This document shows, piece after piece, positions 1 to 46,049 of a DNA stretch of 64,000 nt. Below the pieces are notes generated by a model. It was given only the letters and a program-made list of their open reading frames with translations. It was not told where the DNA came from and made no database searches. The stretch spans positions 28,077,668 through 28,141,667 of the forward strand of contig NC_089234.1 in assembly GCF_963924675.1 (NCBI RefSeq), read 5' to 3'. Positions within the stretch are counted from its first letter, which is position 1, and each line of letters begins with the position of its first letter. The translations under genes were made by a program, and so were the position numbers. This DNA is from Phocoena phocoena (taxonomy: Eukaryota; Chordata; Mammalia; Artiodactyla; Phocoenidae).

Positions 1-1659
1 AGAGCAGAAGTGAAACCCTGTGAATTAGTAGTTACAACAGAGAGAATGATAGTATAATTTTTTTTGTTGGTAGTGGTTAGTAGCTTGGATACAGAAACTG
101 ATAGAGCAGGTGGTTAGACTGATGTAGGGTTAGGATCTTGCTGACAGTAAGAGGACAGAAGAGTTGAAGATATTGACAAAAAAGTGATGTAAGTGATAAA
201 GTTGTGGTTAGAGTAAAATATTGAAATTTAAGATTTCAAATAGAGCAAGGCTAATTTTTTTTTCTTTAATCGATATTCATTACTCTCTTCTGGCCAATGA
301 ATCAGATATTGCAGAAGAAGGTATATAAAATTCCATCCATTGACTCAGTGGATTAACTTTCCACAGTCATTGATAACATTTGTTTGGATTATTTTTATAA
401 AAACTTTGCAGTAGCCATGCATATCACAGGGCCTAGAAATAAACTTGCTATCCAGATAGCTTCTTTGAACTGATAGTCACCTTGAGTGACAAACTAGTTG
501 TGACAAGAAGTTTTGTCTATTGTTGGGGCTTATGTAATCACACTTGAGGTATGGTTTTTGGTGTCTTTTCCAGTTTAGAGTTGCCTTGAGGCTTTTGTTC
601 AGCTGAAAATGGTGAAAACCAACTTTCTTCATTCTTTATATTGGAGTAGGTTAAAGTTCTGAGGTCTTTGACCATCTAAAAGAGCTAGTTATATGGGAAA
701 GCTGTTGGGCCTAGCCCGTGGAATTTATGAAGAAGTGCTGTTTGGAGAGGAGCCTTTTTGGAGTCTCTGTATCTGGTTGTTGTTGAGGGAGAGACAAAGA
801 AAAAGATGTGTGGGGAATCAAGTTGAGTGCTAGGCGAGGTCTTTGCAGTGCTAACAAAGGACAACTTTTTTTAAACCTTTCGATACTCCTTTCATAGTAA
901 AATGTGGGTAACAACAGTAGCCATCTCACAGGACTCCTGTGAGGGTTAAATGAGAAAATTTTAAGTAGAGAATAGCAAATAATAATAATAGTTTTGCATT
1001 TGAAACTAATGATGAGATGGCATCTATAACGGTAGAACCTACTCACTGTGACCACACAGCCATCCCATTTGAGGACATTTGTCAGCTGCCAGTTTGCTTT
1101 AAGATTTCATACTACCCTCAAACTGAATTTTCAAGGTGTCTACAGGTCCTTTTATTAGTGCATCAGATTTGGCTTAAGTTGGTCACCTTTTTTCAACGTT
1201 TTCATAGGTATAAACAGGTGGATAAACATGAAATTCCAAGCAAGCCTAGCTGGGATTCCTTCCTTTAAGTCAGTGAAAGTTTGATGAATTGTCTTACTGC
1301 TTCTAAACAAATTATGTTAATCATCCAAGAAAAAATGATCTCTTGTCCAGAAAGCTGCATATGTGTCTGGGGCTTGGGTTAGTATGGGTTAAGGATAGCC
1401 AAGATGATTCTTCTTAAAACTGAAGATACAGTGATAAATCTGTATATACATTATATACACACAAACACACAGACTTCATTTTTAGTTATATGATTATTTA
1501 TAGATATATAATCTTAAAATCTTTTATCTTAATTTAGCTTTGAAATTAAATGGAGATGTTAATTAAAACTAGTTTCAGATTTTTAGGAATTTTTTTGTTT
1601 GGAGGCTGATATGTTCACGCAGAAGAGAGGTTATACCTACTGACTGAGATCTTTTATAG
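1..1659 (+). other. CHUK: CHUK intron, no exon recognised
   Basis: AT-rich intronic sequence. I found neither the expected preceding CHUK exon (the segment just before HSYSDST) nor a young SINE. A short CA/TA-rich patch lies at about 1441-1475. Confidence 0.6.
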
Positions 1660-1756
1660 ATCACTCCTACAGCGACAGCACGGAGATGGTGAAAATCATT
1701 GTGCATACTGTGCAGAGTCAGGACCGGGTTCTCAAGGAGCTGTTCGGTCATTTGAG
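1660..1756 (+). CDS. CHUK: CHUK exon encoding HSYSDSTEMVKIIVHTVQ... segment
   Basis: The acceptor ends at 1659 (ttttatag) and the donor is gtagaa at 1757. The exon opens with the last two bases of an Asp codon and ends with AG of a Ser codon completed at 2049. It encodes part of the alpha-helical scaffold/dimerisation domain. The 97-nt length keeps phase with the next exon. Confidence 0.93.
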
Positions 1757-4700
1757 GTAGAAATATTGTTTTCCTTACTGTTGAAAAGCCAGGATACTTT
1801 TATCATGTTCCTTTCAAAGTGTAATACCCTTTTCTGGTAAATATACTAGAACCAGGAAGAGTACTGGCAGTACGTTGGGAACCCTGACCACAGCTGCATG
1901 CATTTATGTGTCCTGTTTGTGTGCATTGCTTTGCAGATCAGTCATTAAATCTATGCTGATTGTAATTCATTCCCCCAGCTGGGTTTGGGAGTATGGGGTA
2001 CAGTCTTGGGGGATGTATAAATGTCTGACACAGATTTTACCTCTCCAGCAAGTTGTTGGGCTGTAAGCAGAAGATTATTGATCTACTGCCCAAGGTGGAA
2101 ATGGCCCTCAGTAACATCAAAGAAGCTGACAATACTGTCATGTTTATGCAGGGAAAGAGGCAGAAAGAAATATGGCATCTCCTTAAAATTGCCTGTGTAA
2201 GTAATTTTTAATGAATTATGTAATATGACATTGATTTGCTGTTACTCCCTGCAAAAGGGATTTTTATCAGCATGATCTGTGTCCTCTTGAAGACGTGTAT
2301 TTTTTTTTTTACATCTTTATTGGAGTATAATTGCTTTACAATGGTGTGTTAGTTTCTGCTTTATAACAAAGTGAATCAGTTATACATATACATATGTTCC
2401 CATATCTCTTCCCTCTTGCGTCTCCCTCCCTCCCCCTCCCTATCCCACCCCGCCATGCGGTCACAGAGCACCGAGCTGATCTCCCTGTGCTATGCAGCTG
2501 CTTCCCACTAGCTATCTACCTTATGTTTGGTAGTGTATATATGTCCATGCCTCTCTCTCGCTTTGTCACAGCTTACCCTTCCCCCTCCCCATATCCTCAA
2601 GTCCATTCTCTAGTAGGACTGTGTCTTTATTCCTGTCTTACCCCTAGGTTCTTCATGACCTTTTTTTTTTCTTAAATTCCATATATAAGGACATGTGTAT
2701 TTTATGTTGGGTTGATGCTCATGTTCTTTGCTTGGTGTCTCCCTAGCAATTCTGATACAGGACTTCCTGATCATCTTTCATTATCTCTCTCCTTTCCGGT
2801 TTCCTGTTTTTATACTCCCCTCAACCCTAGACCACTGTGGTATCCCAACCCAATTTGGGGGTAGCTGTGCCTGACTAGATTTAAAAAACCAGTCCTTTGT
2901 TCAACTGGAGGGTTTTTTTCCAACTAAAGTAGAATAGAAGGATAGATACATTTAGTTTTAGTCAATGAAGAAAGGGGTCAAGGACAGGATAGTTAATAGG
3001 GGTGTGTAAGAGTAGAGATAGATTCATACAGAAATAGTCTGGTTATGCATAAAAGTAGTGATAGAAATGTTAAGTCTTAGGAATATGAATGTGTGGAGGT
3101 GCTTGCCTGTAATCTTTTTTTTTTTTTTCCTTCAGACACAGAGCTCTGCTCGGTCCCTTGTAGGATCCAGTCTAGAAGGTGTAACCCCTCAGGCATCAGC
3201 ATGGCTGCCCACAACTTCAGCAGAACGTGAACATCCTCTGTCATGCGTGGTAACTCCTCAAGATGGGTGGGTTCACTTTGTTAAAATAGATAGTTGTATT
3301 TTCAAGAGCAGTGGTAGGAATGAGGCAGTAGAGTGCAGTGGTTAAGACATATTCTTCACTGCCTTATAGACCAGGATTGAATCCTGATTGTCTTTTTGTA
3401 ATAACCTTATACAGTTAACTTGACTCTTTTAATGTTCACATTTCCTTACCTGTAAAATAGGAAAATTCAGCTAGACGGTGTATATAAAATGCTTGGGAAG
3501 TGAATCTTCAGCAAATCTTACTTCTTATTAGCTCAGTCCAGGTTCTAAGTTCTTTATCTGTTATTGGCTTATCAAATCTTTTAGCCAAACTATATTCCTC
3601 ACTTAACCATTTATCTCTGAGAAATTATGCTATCTTTTTGAAGTTATCATTTTAGGGCCCTTGATCAACCCTCTAATGGAATTGAGTTTAATCTACTCAT
3701 TTTATAACTTAGTATTTCTAAAATGACTTTTTTCAGTGCCTTAAATCATTTTTGCAAATAACTCAAGTTTGAAGTCCTATATTTTCTTTTAATTCCTACT
3801 CTTCTGCTAAAAGCTGAATGACTATCCATTTCTGTTATTTTTCTCAGCATAAGATGTGCCATATCCAGAGCCATTGGCTCTTTGCTAGCTTGTGTATTGT
3901 CACTTTTCTCACAACTCATGGAGACCTCTATAATACCAGCATTTCCTGGAAGCTCTGCCCATAATTAGTTTTGCAGAGGTGCAGCCATGTAACATCACTG
4001 CTCAGGAGGTCATGCAGTTGCACATTCTGTACTCTGCTTTTTATGAGAGAAAAGCACATGGCAGGAAGGCAAGCTGATACCAGGTATTTTATCTTCTTAA
4101 AGAAAGCAAGCTCCAGGGTATATCTCGGGGTCATTATACATTTGGCCCAATGTAATACATCCACAGCTACAGCATAGGCTATAATTAATTATATGGACTT
4201 GAAGAAATATTCCATTAATCAGAATTGACACAAATAACATTTAATACCTTTTTGCTTTCATTAAAGGCATGTAGGTTTATTAGGGGATGCAAATGGTTGC
4301 AAATGTTACCTCTGTACAAGTGATTTTCAATGTGAGGTTGTGGTTGTTTGCAAAAGTATATTCAACAGGAATTTTTAAATACATTTTCCAGTAGGAATAC
4401 ATTATAAAGGAAAACTTCAAATGTACCTGCGGTACTTAACCACCAAGGATTGGGAACTGTTGGCCTCAGTTTTTCTATCTGTTGAATAAGCTGAATGAGA
4501 ATTTAGTTCTAAGCTAATAATGACTATCTTCCATGGCTTAGAACTGATTCTAGTCGGGTAGGGACTGAGGGTTAGTAAAAGGTAAGGATGGAGGCCATAT
4601 GGAAGAGGGAAGTGTAGAAGGTGGAAACCAAATTCAGGATTTCCTTCAAATACAAACTTCAGGGATAATTCTTGGTTCTGGGCAGCTCCCCTGTCACAGG

Positions 4701-6336
4701 TTTCTTCTGCTGTCCTCAGGAATCAGCTTGCTTGTTTGCTTTCTCATTGCTGTCATCTGTATTTTCCAAACAGTTTTTTTCACCTTCCCTGATATTTGCA
4801 GAAAAGATTGTACTTTTGTATCTCCTCCCCTACATGTGTATCTCTGAAGTAAGCATGCTGATGTTTTTACTACTTATAAGGAAAGGGAAATGTTTCAGAA
4901 ACAAAGAGATCTTTCATCTAGCTGTGCCACAGGATCTCTTTTTTTTTCCCCGCAGTGAGCATTTTCAGGGGGAAAATGTTGTATATAAGTGCCACTTATA
5001 TTTTAGAGGAAAATCAGATTGCAGTTATAGTGGACTCATTATTATTAGAGCTGGGCAGAGGCAGCAGCTTGGAGTAACAGGACTCTTGCCTCTGGGTGGG
5101 AGGGATGAGGAAACTGAAGACTACAGGAATCAGCCGCATTGGGTTGCAGGGTTGCAGTGTTGTCGGAAGGGCAGAATCATCCTGACCCTGAAGACCAGAA
5201 AATAGAGGAAATTCGTATGCCTCTTTGCTTTCATTCCACAGGGAGACTTTAGCACAAATAATAGAAGAAAATTTGAACTGTCTTGGCCATTTAAGCACTA
5301 TTATGCATGAAGCAAATGAGAAACAGGGCAACAGTATGATGGTAAGTTTTATATGGATACGGATGTCTGTTTTAGGTATGTTGGGTGCAAAGGATTTAAC
5401 TTTCCATGCTAGATTTATCTGGCATTTGGGATGCAGATGGGGAATAGAAGTCAGAGGAAAGAGCATTTGAGGAATGCTTGACCTCAACTCCCCATCTTCT
5501 CTTATTCATGGATATACTAGGATTATGTCATCAGTTATCTTCAACAATAGCATTTTTGGTCAAGTTAAATGAGTAGTGAGCTTTCTTTGCAGTGTGACCA
5601 CTGAAATCGAATGGTTTGTACTTTTTGCTTCAGCAATCAGTTTTCTCCAATAAGATTGGACATGATGGGCTTCGCTGGTGGCGCAGTGGTTGGGAGTCCA
5701 CCTGCCAATGCAGGGGACGTGGGTCCGTGCCCCGGTCTGGGAAGTATTCCACATGCCGCGGAGCGGCTGGGCCCGTGAGCCATGGCTGCTGGGCCTGGGC
5801 GTCCGGAGCCTGTGCTCTGCGGCGGGAGAGGCCTGCGTACCGCAAAAAAAAAAAAAAAAAAAAAAAAAAAGATTGGACATGATTTGTACTGTAATTCAAA
5901 TATAGTAACTGCTGTATGCAAAATGAATAATGTTAATATGGTTATAATTTATAGAAGTGTTTATATGAAGATTTGGTTACTGTGAATTATTGATTTGTTA
6001 AAACTTGGAGAAACTACAATAAAATGTTTACTGGATTAACTTTCACTACATTTAGTCTTGATGTTAATTCTTTGTTATTTCCTCTTTAATTATTTGCTTC
6101 AAATATTTATAAAAACTCTGAAATATTTTTTTTAGTTAGCAAAAAAGGTAAACTAAACTCTTTAATTGCAACTTATTTGTACTTTTGGTTTTTCAACTTT
6201 TGATTATAAAATGTCCAAATATACAGAAAACTTGCAGAAATGAACACCCATATACCTACCACTTTTAGTCAATATCTAATTGTATCTTTTTCATGCCTGG
6301 TTTTAGAATCTTGATTGGAGTTGGTTAACAGAATGA
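1660..6336 (+). CDS. CHUK: CHUK (IKK-alpha), C-terminal five exons, partial gene
   Basis: This is the 3' part of the gene for IKK-alpha, the serine kinase of the IkappaB kinase complex that phosphorylates IkappaB and drives non-canonical NF-kappaB signalling in cytoplasm and nucleus. Coding exons seen: 1660-1756, 2049-2196, 3136-3266, 5242-5341 and 6307-6336 (stop TGA 6334-6336). Reading phase is continuous and every junction has AG/GT. The encoded part covers the end of the scaffold/dimerisation helices and the C-terminal tail. The last exon encodes NLDWSWLTE, containing the LDWSWL hexapeptide that binds NEMO/IKBKG. Kinase and ubiquitin-like domains lie in exons left of the window; the preceding exon was not found in 1-1659. 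No frameshift or stop is seen, so the gene looks functional. ERLIN1 follows in the same orientation. Confidence 0.95.
2049..2196 (+). CDS. CHUK: CHUK exon encoding KLLGCKQKIIDLLPKVEM... segment
   Basis: The acceptor is ctctccag before 2049 and the donor is gtaagt at 2197. It encodes the end of the scaffold/dimerisation helix, including NIKEADNTVMFMQGKRQ, and ends at the Cys of the IAC motif. The exon is 148 nt with no internal stop. Confidence 0.95.
2300..2690 (-). mobile_element. L1 3' end (cetartiodactyl L1 3' UTR), reverse
   Basis: Opens with a T run (poly(A) reversed), then acatctttattggagtata, the reverse of a widespread cetartiodactyl L1 3' UTR, including the pyrimidine-rich ctccctccctccccctccc part. 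It lies in a CHUK intron. Confidence 0.75.
3136..3266 (+). CDS. CHUK: CHUK exon encoding TQSSARSLVGSSLEG... segment
   Basis: A long T-rich tract and cag precede 3136; the donor is gtgggt at 3267. It encodes the linker after the dimerisation domain. Compared with my memory of human IKK-alpha it reads SSLEGVTPQ rather than SSLEGAVTPQ, an apparent one-residue in-frame loss. The final GG joins the G at 5242 to make a Gly codon. Confidence 0.94.
3310..3475 (+). mobile_element. MIR SINE remnant
   Basis: The order gtgcagtggttaagacat, then accaggattgaatcctg, then cttacctgtaaaatagga follows the MIR consensus from tRNA-like head to core. Diverged and ancient. Confidence 0.6.
3480..5220 (+). other. CHUK: CHUK intron without recognised element
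   Basis: Unique-looking intronic sequence between two CHUK exons. The longer open frames (for example 4672-5205) have no recognisable domain, and the ends run into intron sequence. Confidence 0.5.
5242..5341 (+). CDS. CHUK: CHUK exon encoding GETLAQIIEENLNCLGHL... segment
   Basis: The acceptor is ttccacag ending at 5241 and the donor is gtaagt at 5342. It encodes the helix just before the NEMO-binding peptide and ends in SMM, as expected for IKK-alpha. Confidence 0.95.
5667..5869 (+). mobile_element. CHR-1 SINE with perfect target-site duplication
   Basis: Begins gggcttcgctggtggcgcag, the tRNA-Glu-like head, and ends in a long A run. The 14-bp duplication agattggacatgat occurs at 5653-5666 and 5870-5883. 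Inserted in the last CHUK intron. The open frames seen here on both strands are SINE sequence, not genes. Confidence 0.95.
6307..6336 (+). CDS. CHUK: CHUK last coding exon with NEMO-binding domain
   Basis: After the acceptor ttttag (to 6306), nine codons NLDWSWLTE and TGA are read. LDWSWL is the conserved NEMO-binding hexapeptide of IKK-alpha and IKK-beta, whose Asp and two Trp residues contact NEMO; all are present. Confidence 0.96.
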   Translation, partial: NLDWSWLTE

Positions 6337-7540
6337 CTTGCCACTTACTGACCCAAACGTATGAAGTTGTTGCTGCAAATGTTGGAAGTTCGTTTTTCTC
6401 TTATGAAACCATTCTTCAGACACCCATCAATGGAAGAAATGACTATGATCAGAAACTACACATGATTTCACAGTGCAATATTTTGACTGGGTAATTTTAA
6501 CCTCTGAACAGATAGAATTTAATGACTCAGTGGACTTGTTTAAATACTACAGCTACTTAGGAGCATCGTTGGAATCCATTTGTCTTCAAACTTGATAAAA
6601 CATTACTTATTTAACTTGACTATCTTTCAACATTTAACTTTTGGGCATAAGGCCAAAGTAATGTATACAGAGAAGAAAATCTCAACTAACATGTATTCTA
6701 AGTAAAAATTGTTTGCCTGTGTTTCTGTGGAAGAGAGTTTGCAAGTAGAATTGTACTTCTTGAAGAATAAACCCTACCTCCTTGTGTTGCACTCAACAGT
6801 GCTTTTCCCGGCATCATAAGGAGTTAGTTTAATCCCATTTTCAATTTCAATCCCAAAGGTACATTTGACTGTATCCCTTTCGTACAGAAGGGATTGTGCA
6901 TCTGTGCCTTTAATACCAGTTGATTCTTTCAAATCTTGTTAAGTGTGCTATGTGTATATGTATTTAAGATGTACATTTAATAATATCAAAGAAAAGATGC
7001 CTGTTAATTTATAATGTATTTGAAAGCTTATCTATGTTTTAATTTGTATAAATGGGTCTTTTGTTTAAGGACTCTTTCATGTCTTGTCATATAAATTTAT
7101 AGAGGTCTATACTCCTGATCTGTAATTCCAAAATCCAAGAAGCTCTGATAACAAGGTTTTTCATAAGTTTGGTGACAGAATTCACCTGCTTGCACATCCA
7201 ACGTGAACTGACATTGAATCTATCCCATTTAGTGTGAATATTCTTTTTTTTTTGCTGTAGAAATATTAACGTGTTTGCTTGTTTGGGGGTAGGGTGCTGC
7301 CACAGACCCTGCCTGGGGTTTATGTAGTATGGTATATGCACTGAATTACCTTTCTAAAAATCTGAAAATTTCATAATTCTGAAACACCTGGCCCCAAGGG
7401 TTTCAGATAAAGGATTGTGGATCTATCATCTGTTAAATAATTTAGAAGGTGTTACTTGTTTAAAGAAAAATGTGAAATTCTTTTGTATTCTAGACAGTTT
7501 TTCACTTTGTGTATTAAATAATTTTTAAATTACTTTTTGA
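6337..7540 (+). other. CHUK: CHUK 3' UTR (probable extent)
   Basis: Non-coding AT-rich sequence directly downstream of the CHUK stop, without obvious young repeats. Candidate poly(A) signals are AATAAA at 6766-6771 and ATTAAA at 7513-7518. The distal one fits the roughly 1.2-kb 3' UTR I remember for human CHUK, but the end is inferred. Confidence 0.55.
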
Positions 7541-8599
7541 ACCTCTATTCACTAAAATCAGATTATAATAATTGAATATGCTTTGGGAAAATGTGAAGAT
7601 TCTGTGAAGCAGAGTTGGAGCACAGAATAACATAATGGGCTCTCATAATGTACTTTCCTTAGGAATGAAACAGGACTTATGGTAAAGACAGTATTGGGTA
7701 GCTTCTTTAATATACTCTTTTCTCCTGAGATGTCCTATCAACACTATCCATATCTAAAAACTGTGCTCATACCTTGCCCTATAAACTGCTGTCTTAGTTA
7801 CACCATCCCCATTTTTGCTAGTAGTGTCATTTTCCCAGTCATCTAAGTTTGAGACCTTGGGGTTGTCTTCTCCTAACTCTAGTTATCTGGTACTACTGTT
7901 TCTCTGAATATGGACATTCTGACTACCAGCTGTTAAAATAGGCAGTCTCTCTCTTGCTTCTCCGGTTCTAGAAGGTTTTAATCAATAAACATTTATTGGG
8001 TACCTATTGCTTGGAAGATATTGAGCAAAATGGGAAGATCAGAAAAGTTAACACAGGCAGTACAATAAGAATGTTTATGTGGAATGAAATTATTGTTAAA
8101 GGATTTTTTAAATGATCATGTGTTTTTCTAAATATCATTGTAATAACTGATAAAAGATCTGGTAGAGGGTGGGACCATTTTTGTGGTTTGTGGCTGATAT
8201 GATCTCAGGCTAGCCTGATCTGTGTGATACGTAAGGGCAAGTGGTGTGAGTCAGAACAGTCTTTTATAGTGCGAGCACCTCAAATTTGCTTATGATACAT
8301 GAGTTGAACACTATTTATTGGCTGACAACTTTTCAGAGTTAAGTGTCAGTTGTGCATTATATCCATTTCATTCCCTAATTCAAGCAATATTATGAAAAAC
8401 TAAGAGAATCCATCCAGAAAACAGGCTGGACAAGTTATTTTTTATTCTCTTTGCTTTTTATCAGTTAAAATAGCTAAGCTCTGCAAATAACATTTATCTG
8501 GTACAGACACGGTCCCATACATTCCTAGGTAGTAGAAGTCAAATGAATGATACGGGTAAGTGCATTTATTGAAAGGAGAAGGTACGGTGGTCTGGGAGG
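7541..8599. other. CHUK-ERLIN1 intergenic stretch
   Basis: No gene is recognised. Scattered motifs such as aataaacatttattgggtac (about 7984) suggest an ancient interspersed repeat, but it is too diverged to name. Confidence 0.4.
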
Positions 8600-8880
8600 G
8601 CTTCCTTTAAAGAAGATTTTAATTGATTCTATTTACCTCTTCCCATTTCCACTGTTACTACCATTGTAACCTTGGGCCTGCAGTTTCCTAACAACTTGGC
8701 TTCCCTGTCTCCTGTCTCCACTCTAAGCCATTTTGTAGACTCACTGGCCCTAAGGTACTGCTTTCCCATACTTCCCTGCCCAAGAGGTTACAGAGCTCTC
8801 CATCCTTATTCTACCTTGTCCAGTTGTGGTCCCACTGCTAGCCTTTCAAGGCTTACACCGTTACTGCCCAACCTCTTCTA
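8600..8880 (+). mobile_element. L2 LINE remnant
   Basis: Pyrimidine-rich text of the type cactgttactaccattgtaa ... ctcctgtctccactctaa resembles the L2 3' region. Diverged; boundaries approximate. It lies between CHUK and ERLIN1. Confidence 0.4.
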
Positions 8881-9419
8881 ACATGCTGCCCTTATTTCCT
8901 TTGTATCCATCTTTCTTACTCCCATCTACTCTTTCACTTTGTCCTTTCTGTTTCCGGTAATACATGCAGATAATGCATAATTTAAAAGAACAGAAAAATA
9001 TGTAGTGAAAAGAAAGTCTGTCTCTATTCTCTAGCCATCCAGTTTTCCCTCCCTGCAGAAAAAGTGCATTCGAGCCTTTCAAAATCTGGGCCTAGCCTAG
9101 CATCCCACTCCTTTCCATCACACAGGCTTCAAGGAAGCTCAAATGCTCATTGTCTTCAATCTTCCCGGAGGACCCTCCAACACACACCCACGTTTACTGC
9201 TTATTAGTTTGTTCTTATTGCTTGGATGGCTTTCATAAAGCCCTCACTGGATCAGCATTCTGGCACGTTAATAGGTGACTGCACAAGAAAACGCTGACCA
9301 GTCCCTTGTCTCAGAGGCCCTCTCCGTTCCTCTGCCTCCTTCCTTACTCCACATTGCCGATTTCCCGTCTCTTCCGGAGCAGGAAACCAGCAGTACACAG
9401 TAGAGAGCCCACGTACCTT

Positions 9420-43777
<34,358 letters not shown>

Positions 43778-45447
43778 TGCAACAGGTGGAAATGTTCTCC
43801 CATATCAAGACATGGCCCAAGGGGTTAAGTGGGAACGATGGTTATACGACTTCAGATTTACAGAGAACTCATGCTCCGTCTGTTCTGCCTTTCCTGTGGT
43901 GGTCCTGGTTTATCAGCTGATTGCAGGATAGAGCCAGCTGTCTGGCACCCAGATGGTCTTTTCAGGTGCAGTTTTATCAAATATCCTGTGTATGTTCCTT
44001 TCTAAACTGGTACTCATGAATGAGGGAAAGTCTGATGCTAACATACTGCCTGCACTGGAATGTTAAACACTAAATATTTAACAAGCTGTGTTTTTCTAAG
44101 CTGAGATCTATTGGATAATGTTTACATTGGTCCCCGGGGAAATGTGTGCTCAGTCATTCAAGAGATAGGAGGTCAGAGAAAAGGCGGCCAGGATGTGGTA
44201 AGTGTAAAGAAGACTGATTATGCCAGGACCCAGGCTTTCTCTTTTGGGTCTAGTCCCAGCATTCATCCGTGTGAGTAGCATCTAGTCCGCTGAAGTTCCC
44301 CAGGAAATGATCTTCCACTTGAGCAACTATTTACTTGATACGATTTGCACCTTTTTGTTTTCCTAGAGTCAAGATGGTGGCCTGCTGGGACATGCACCTT
44401 GCCACCCAATCAGAGATTCTTCATAGAGATTCCTAATCATTAGTTTATTGCATTAGTAGGCTCAGAGATAGAGCTTAGTTTGAAGTTTTGGGTGAGATGA
44501 AACCTTTGCTTTGAACCAAAGCTCTGAGGGCCATACATACCCCTCCATGGGGTGATGACTGTCTCTGTCACTGCCCAGGCCATGTGTGACTAAGGTGCCT
44601 GGTCTTTAGGCTCAGACAACTCCTTCTATGTCACCTCTCAGCTCTGGCCAAGAGTGGAACAGGACTTTAACCAGAAATAGAAGCAGCATCCAGTTCCTAG
44701 CTGTTCACTGCACAGTGTTGTATCATAACTGCAGGAAGTTTTTATTTTTAAAACTGGATTTGGGGTACATTCATTTGCCCCGGTACCTCTGCTTGAAGGT
44801 CAGATCCTGGGGCTGCCATGGTTACTGGCCCACGGGTTCTCCTTCTCAACACTCATCAGGAGCCCACTGGGTGGATCAAGGAGTAACCTAGAAAGCACCC
44901 TTGGTCATCTTTGCCTCCTTCCCTCCTGGCCCTGAGATGCTGAAATGTAAGTTGTTCCGCAGCTTTCACCTCAACTAGGAGATCAGGATTATTCCACTGA
45001 CTTCCTAGGCAGCCAGTGGATTTAAACTTACATGAGAGGATGACAGAGTTAGCCTGTGGCTATGGGAGATCTGTTTCATCTGGACGTTTTTTTAATCTTA
45101 AGATTAACTTTCTTGAATCAGTGTGCCCTGTAGTTAGGCCTGAGTTTACGCAGTTTAAGACACCATTTGTGTACACTGTGTTCAAGCCAGACAGAAAAGT
45201 CATGGGACCACTTCCAGAAACCTTTAAGCTAACTGTCAGTCTCATGACAGCTTCTGGGTTGTGCCAGACACTTAATACGGGAAAGGAGTCCCAGATTTGA
45301 GGTCTTTTCCCAGGGCCTTATCCTATAAAGGCATTTGTAATATGGAAAGAATAATTTTTTTGTTTTTGCTCATTTAATTATATACATTCTCTTTATGAAT
45401 GAATTTTGTGTTCTCTAGCCCTTTTTAAAAGATTTTTGGAACTATAT

Positions 45448-45453
45448 AATAAA
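45448..45453 (+). promoter_or_regulatory. candidate proximal poly(A) signal of ERLIN1
   Basis: AATAAA about 1.67 kb after the ERLIN1 stop, followed within 50 bases by T- and GT-rich sequence. It lies just upstream of a SINE insertion. Confidence 0.4.
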
Positions 45454-45522
45454 CTCTTTACCTGTCATATATTGTTGCTGCATATAAATAATGATTGTTG
45501 TGGGAAATCTGGATCGTTGACC

Positions 45523-45726
45523 TTTTTTTTTTTTTTTTTTTTTTTTTTGGTGGTACGCGGGCCTCTCACTGCTGTGGCCTCTCCCGTTGCGGAGCACAGG
45601 CTCAGCGGCCATGGCTCACGGGCCCAGCCGCTCCGCGGCATGTGGGATCTTCCCGGACCGGGGCACGAACCCATGTCGCCTGCATCGGCAGGCGGACTCT
45701 CAGCCACTGCGCCACCAGGGAAGCCC
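45523..45726 (-). mobile_element. CHR-1 SINE, reverse, in the ERLIN1 3' UTR
   Basis: T run, gtggtacgcgggcctctcac, body lacking the ctccggacgcg block, ending ccaccagggaagccc. tggatcgttgacc (45510-45522) and tggatcattgacc (45727-45739) are the duplication, with one mismatch. Confidence 0.93.
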
Positions 45727-46043
45727 TGGATCATTGACCCTTGTGCTTTCATTCCTAGAGATGTTTCCTGTTCCCATGAGCTAAAAACTGTTGCCCCAAA
45801 GTGATGAATATGGGTTTTCTTACAAACCACAGTCTCTGGTGGCAGAGTTGAGGAACAGGGAAGTAGCACTGTGAAGTTCTCAAGAAAGGACTTCTGCTTA
45901 AACTCTCCGCGGAATGTGCTTCCCTGTGCTCACTTGGGCTCAAAGTCTGCCCCTCCCCTGCCCCACCTTCAGGGATGTTCCTTTTGGTAATCTTGAAGTC
46001 TAAATTTATATGTGAAATGCTACCTTTTTTAAAAAAGAAACTA

Positions 46044-46049
46044 AATAAA
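46044..46049 (+). promoter_or_regulatory. candidate distal poly(A) signal of ERLIN1
   Basis: AATAAA in ctaaataaaatt, followed by TG/T-rich sequence (tgatttgtgtttttccc). A plausible end of the ERLIN1 transcript. Confidence 0.45.

Noticed and set aside
1017..1268. 83-codon frame in CHUK intron as a possible exon
   Set aside because: No match to the expected CHUK segment and no splice sites in phase.
5560..5985. Overlapping open frames of 67-106 codons on both strands
   Set aside because: They are translations of a CHR-1 SINE and its poly(A) tail; the same peptides recur at every CHR-1 copy in the window.
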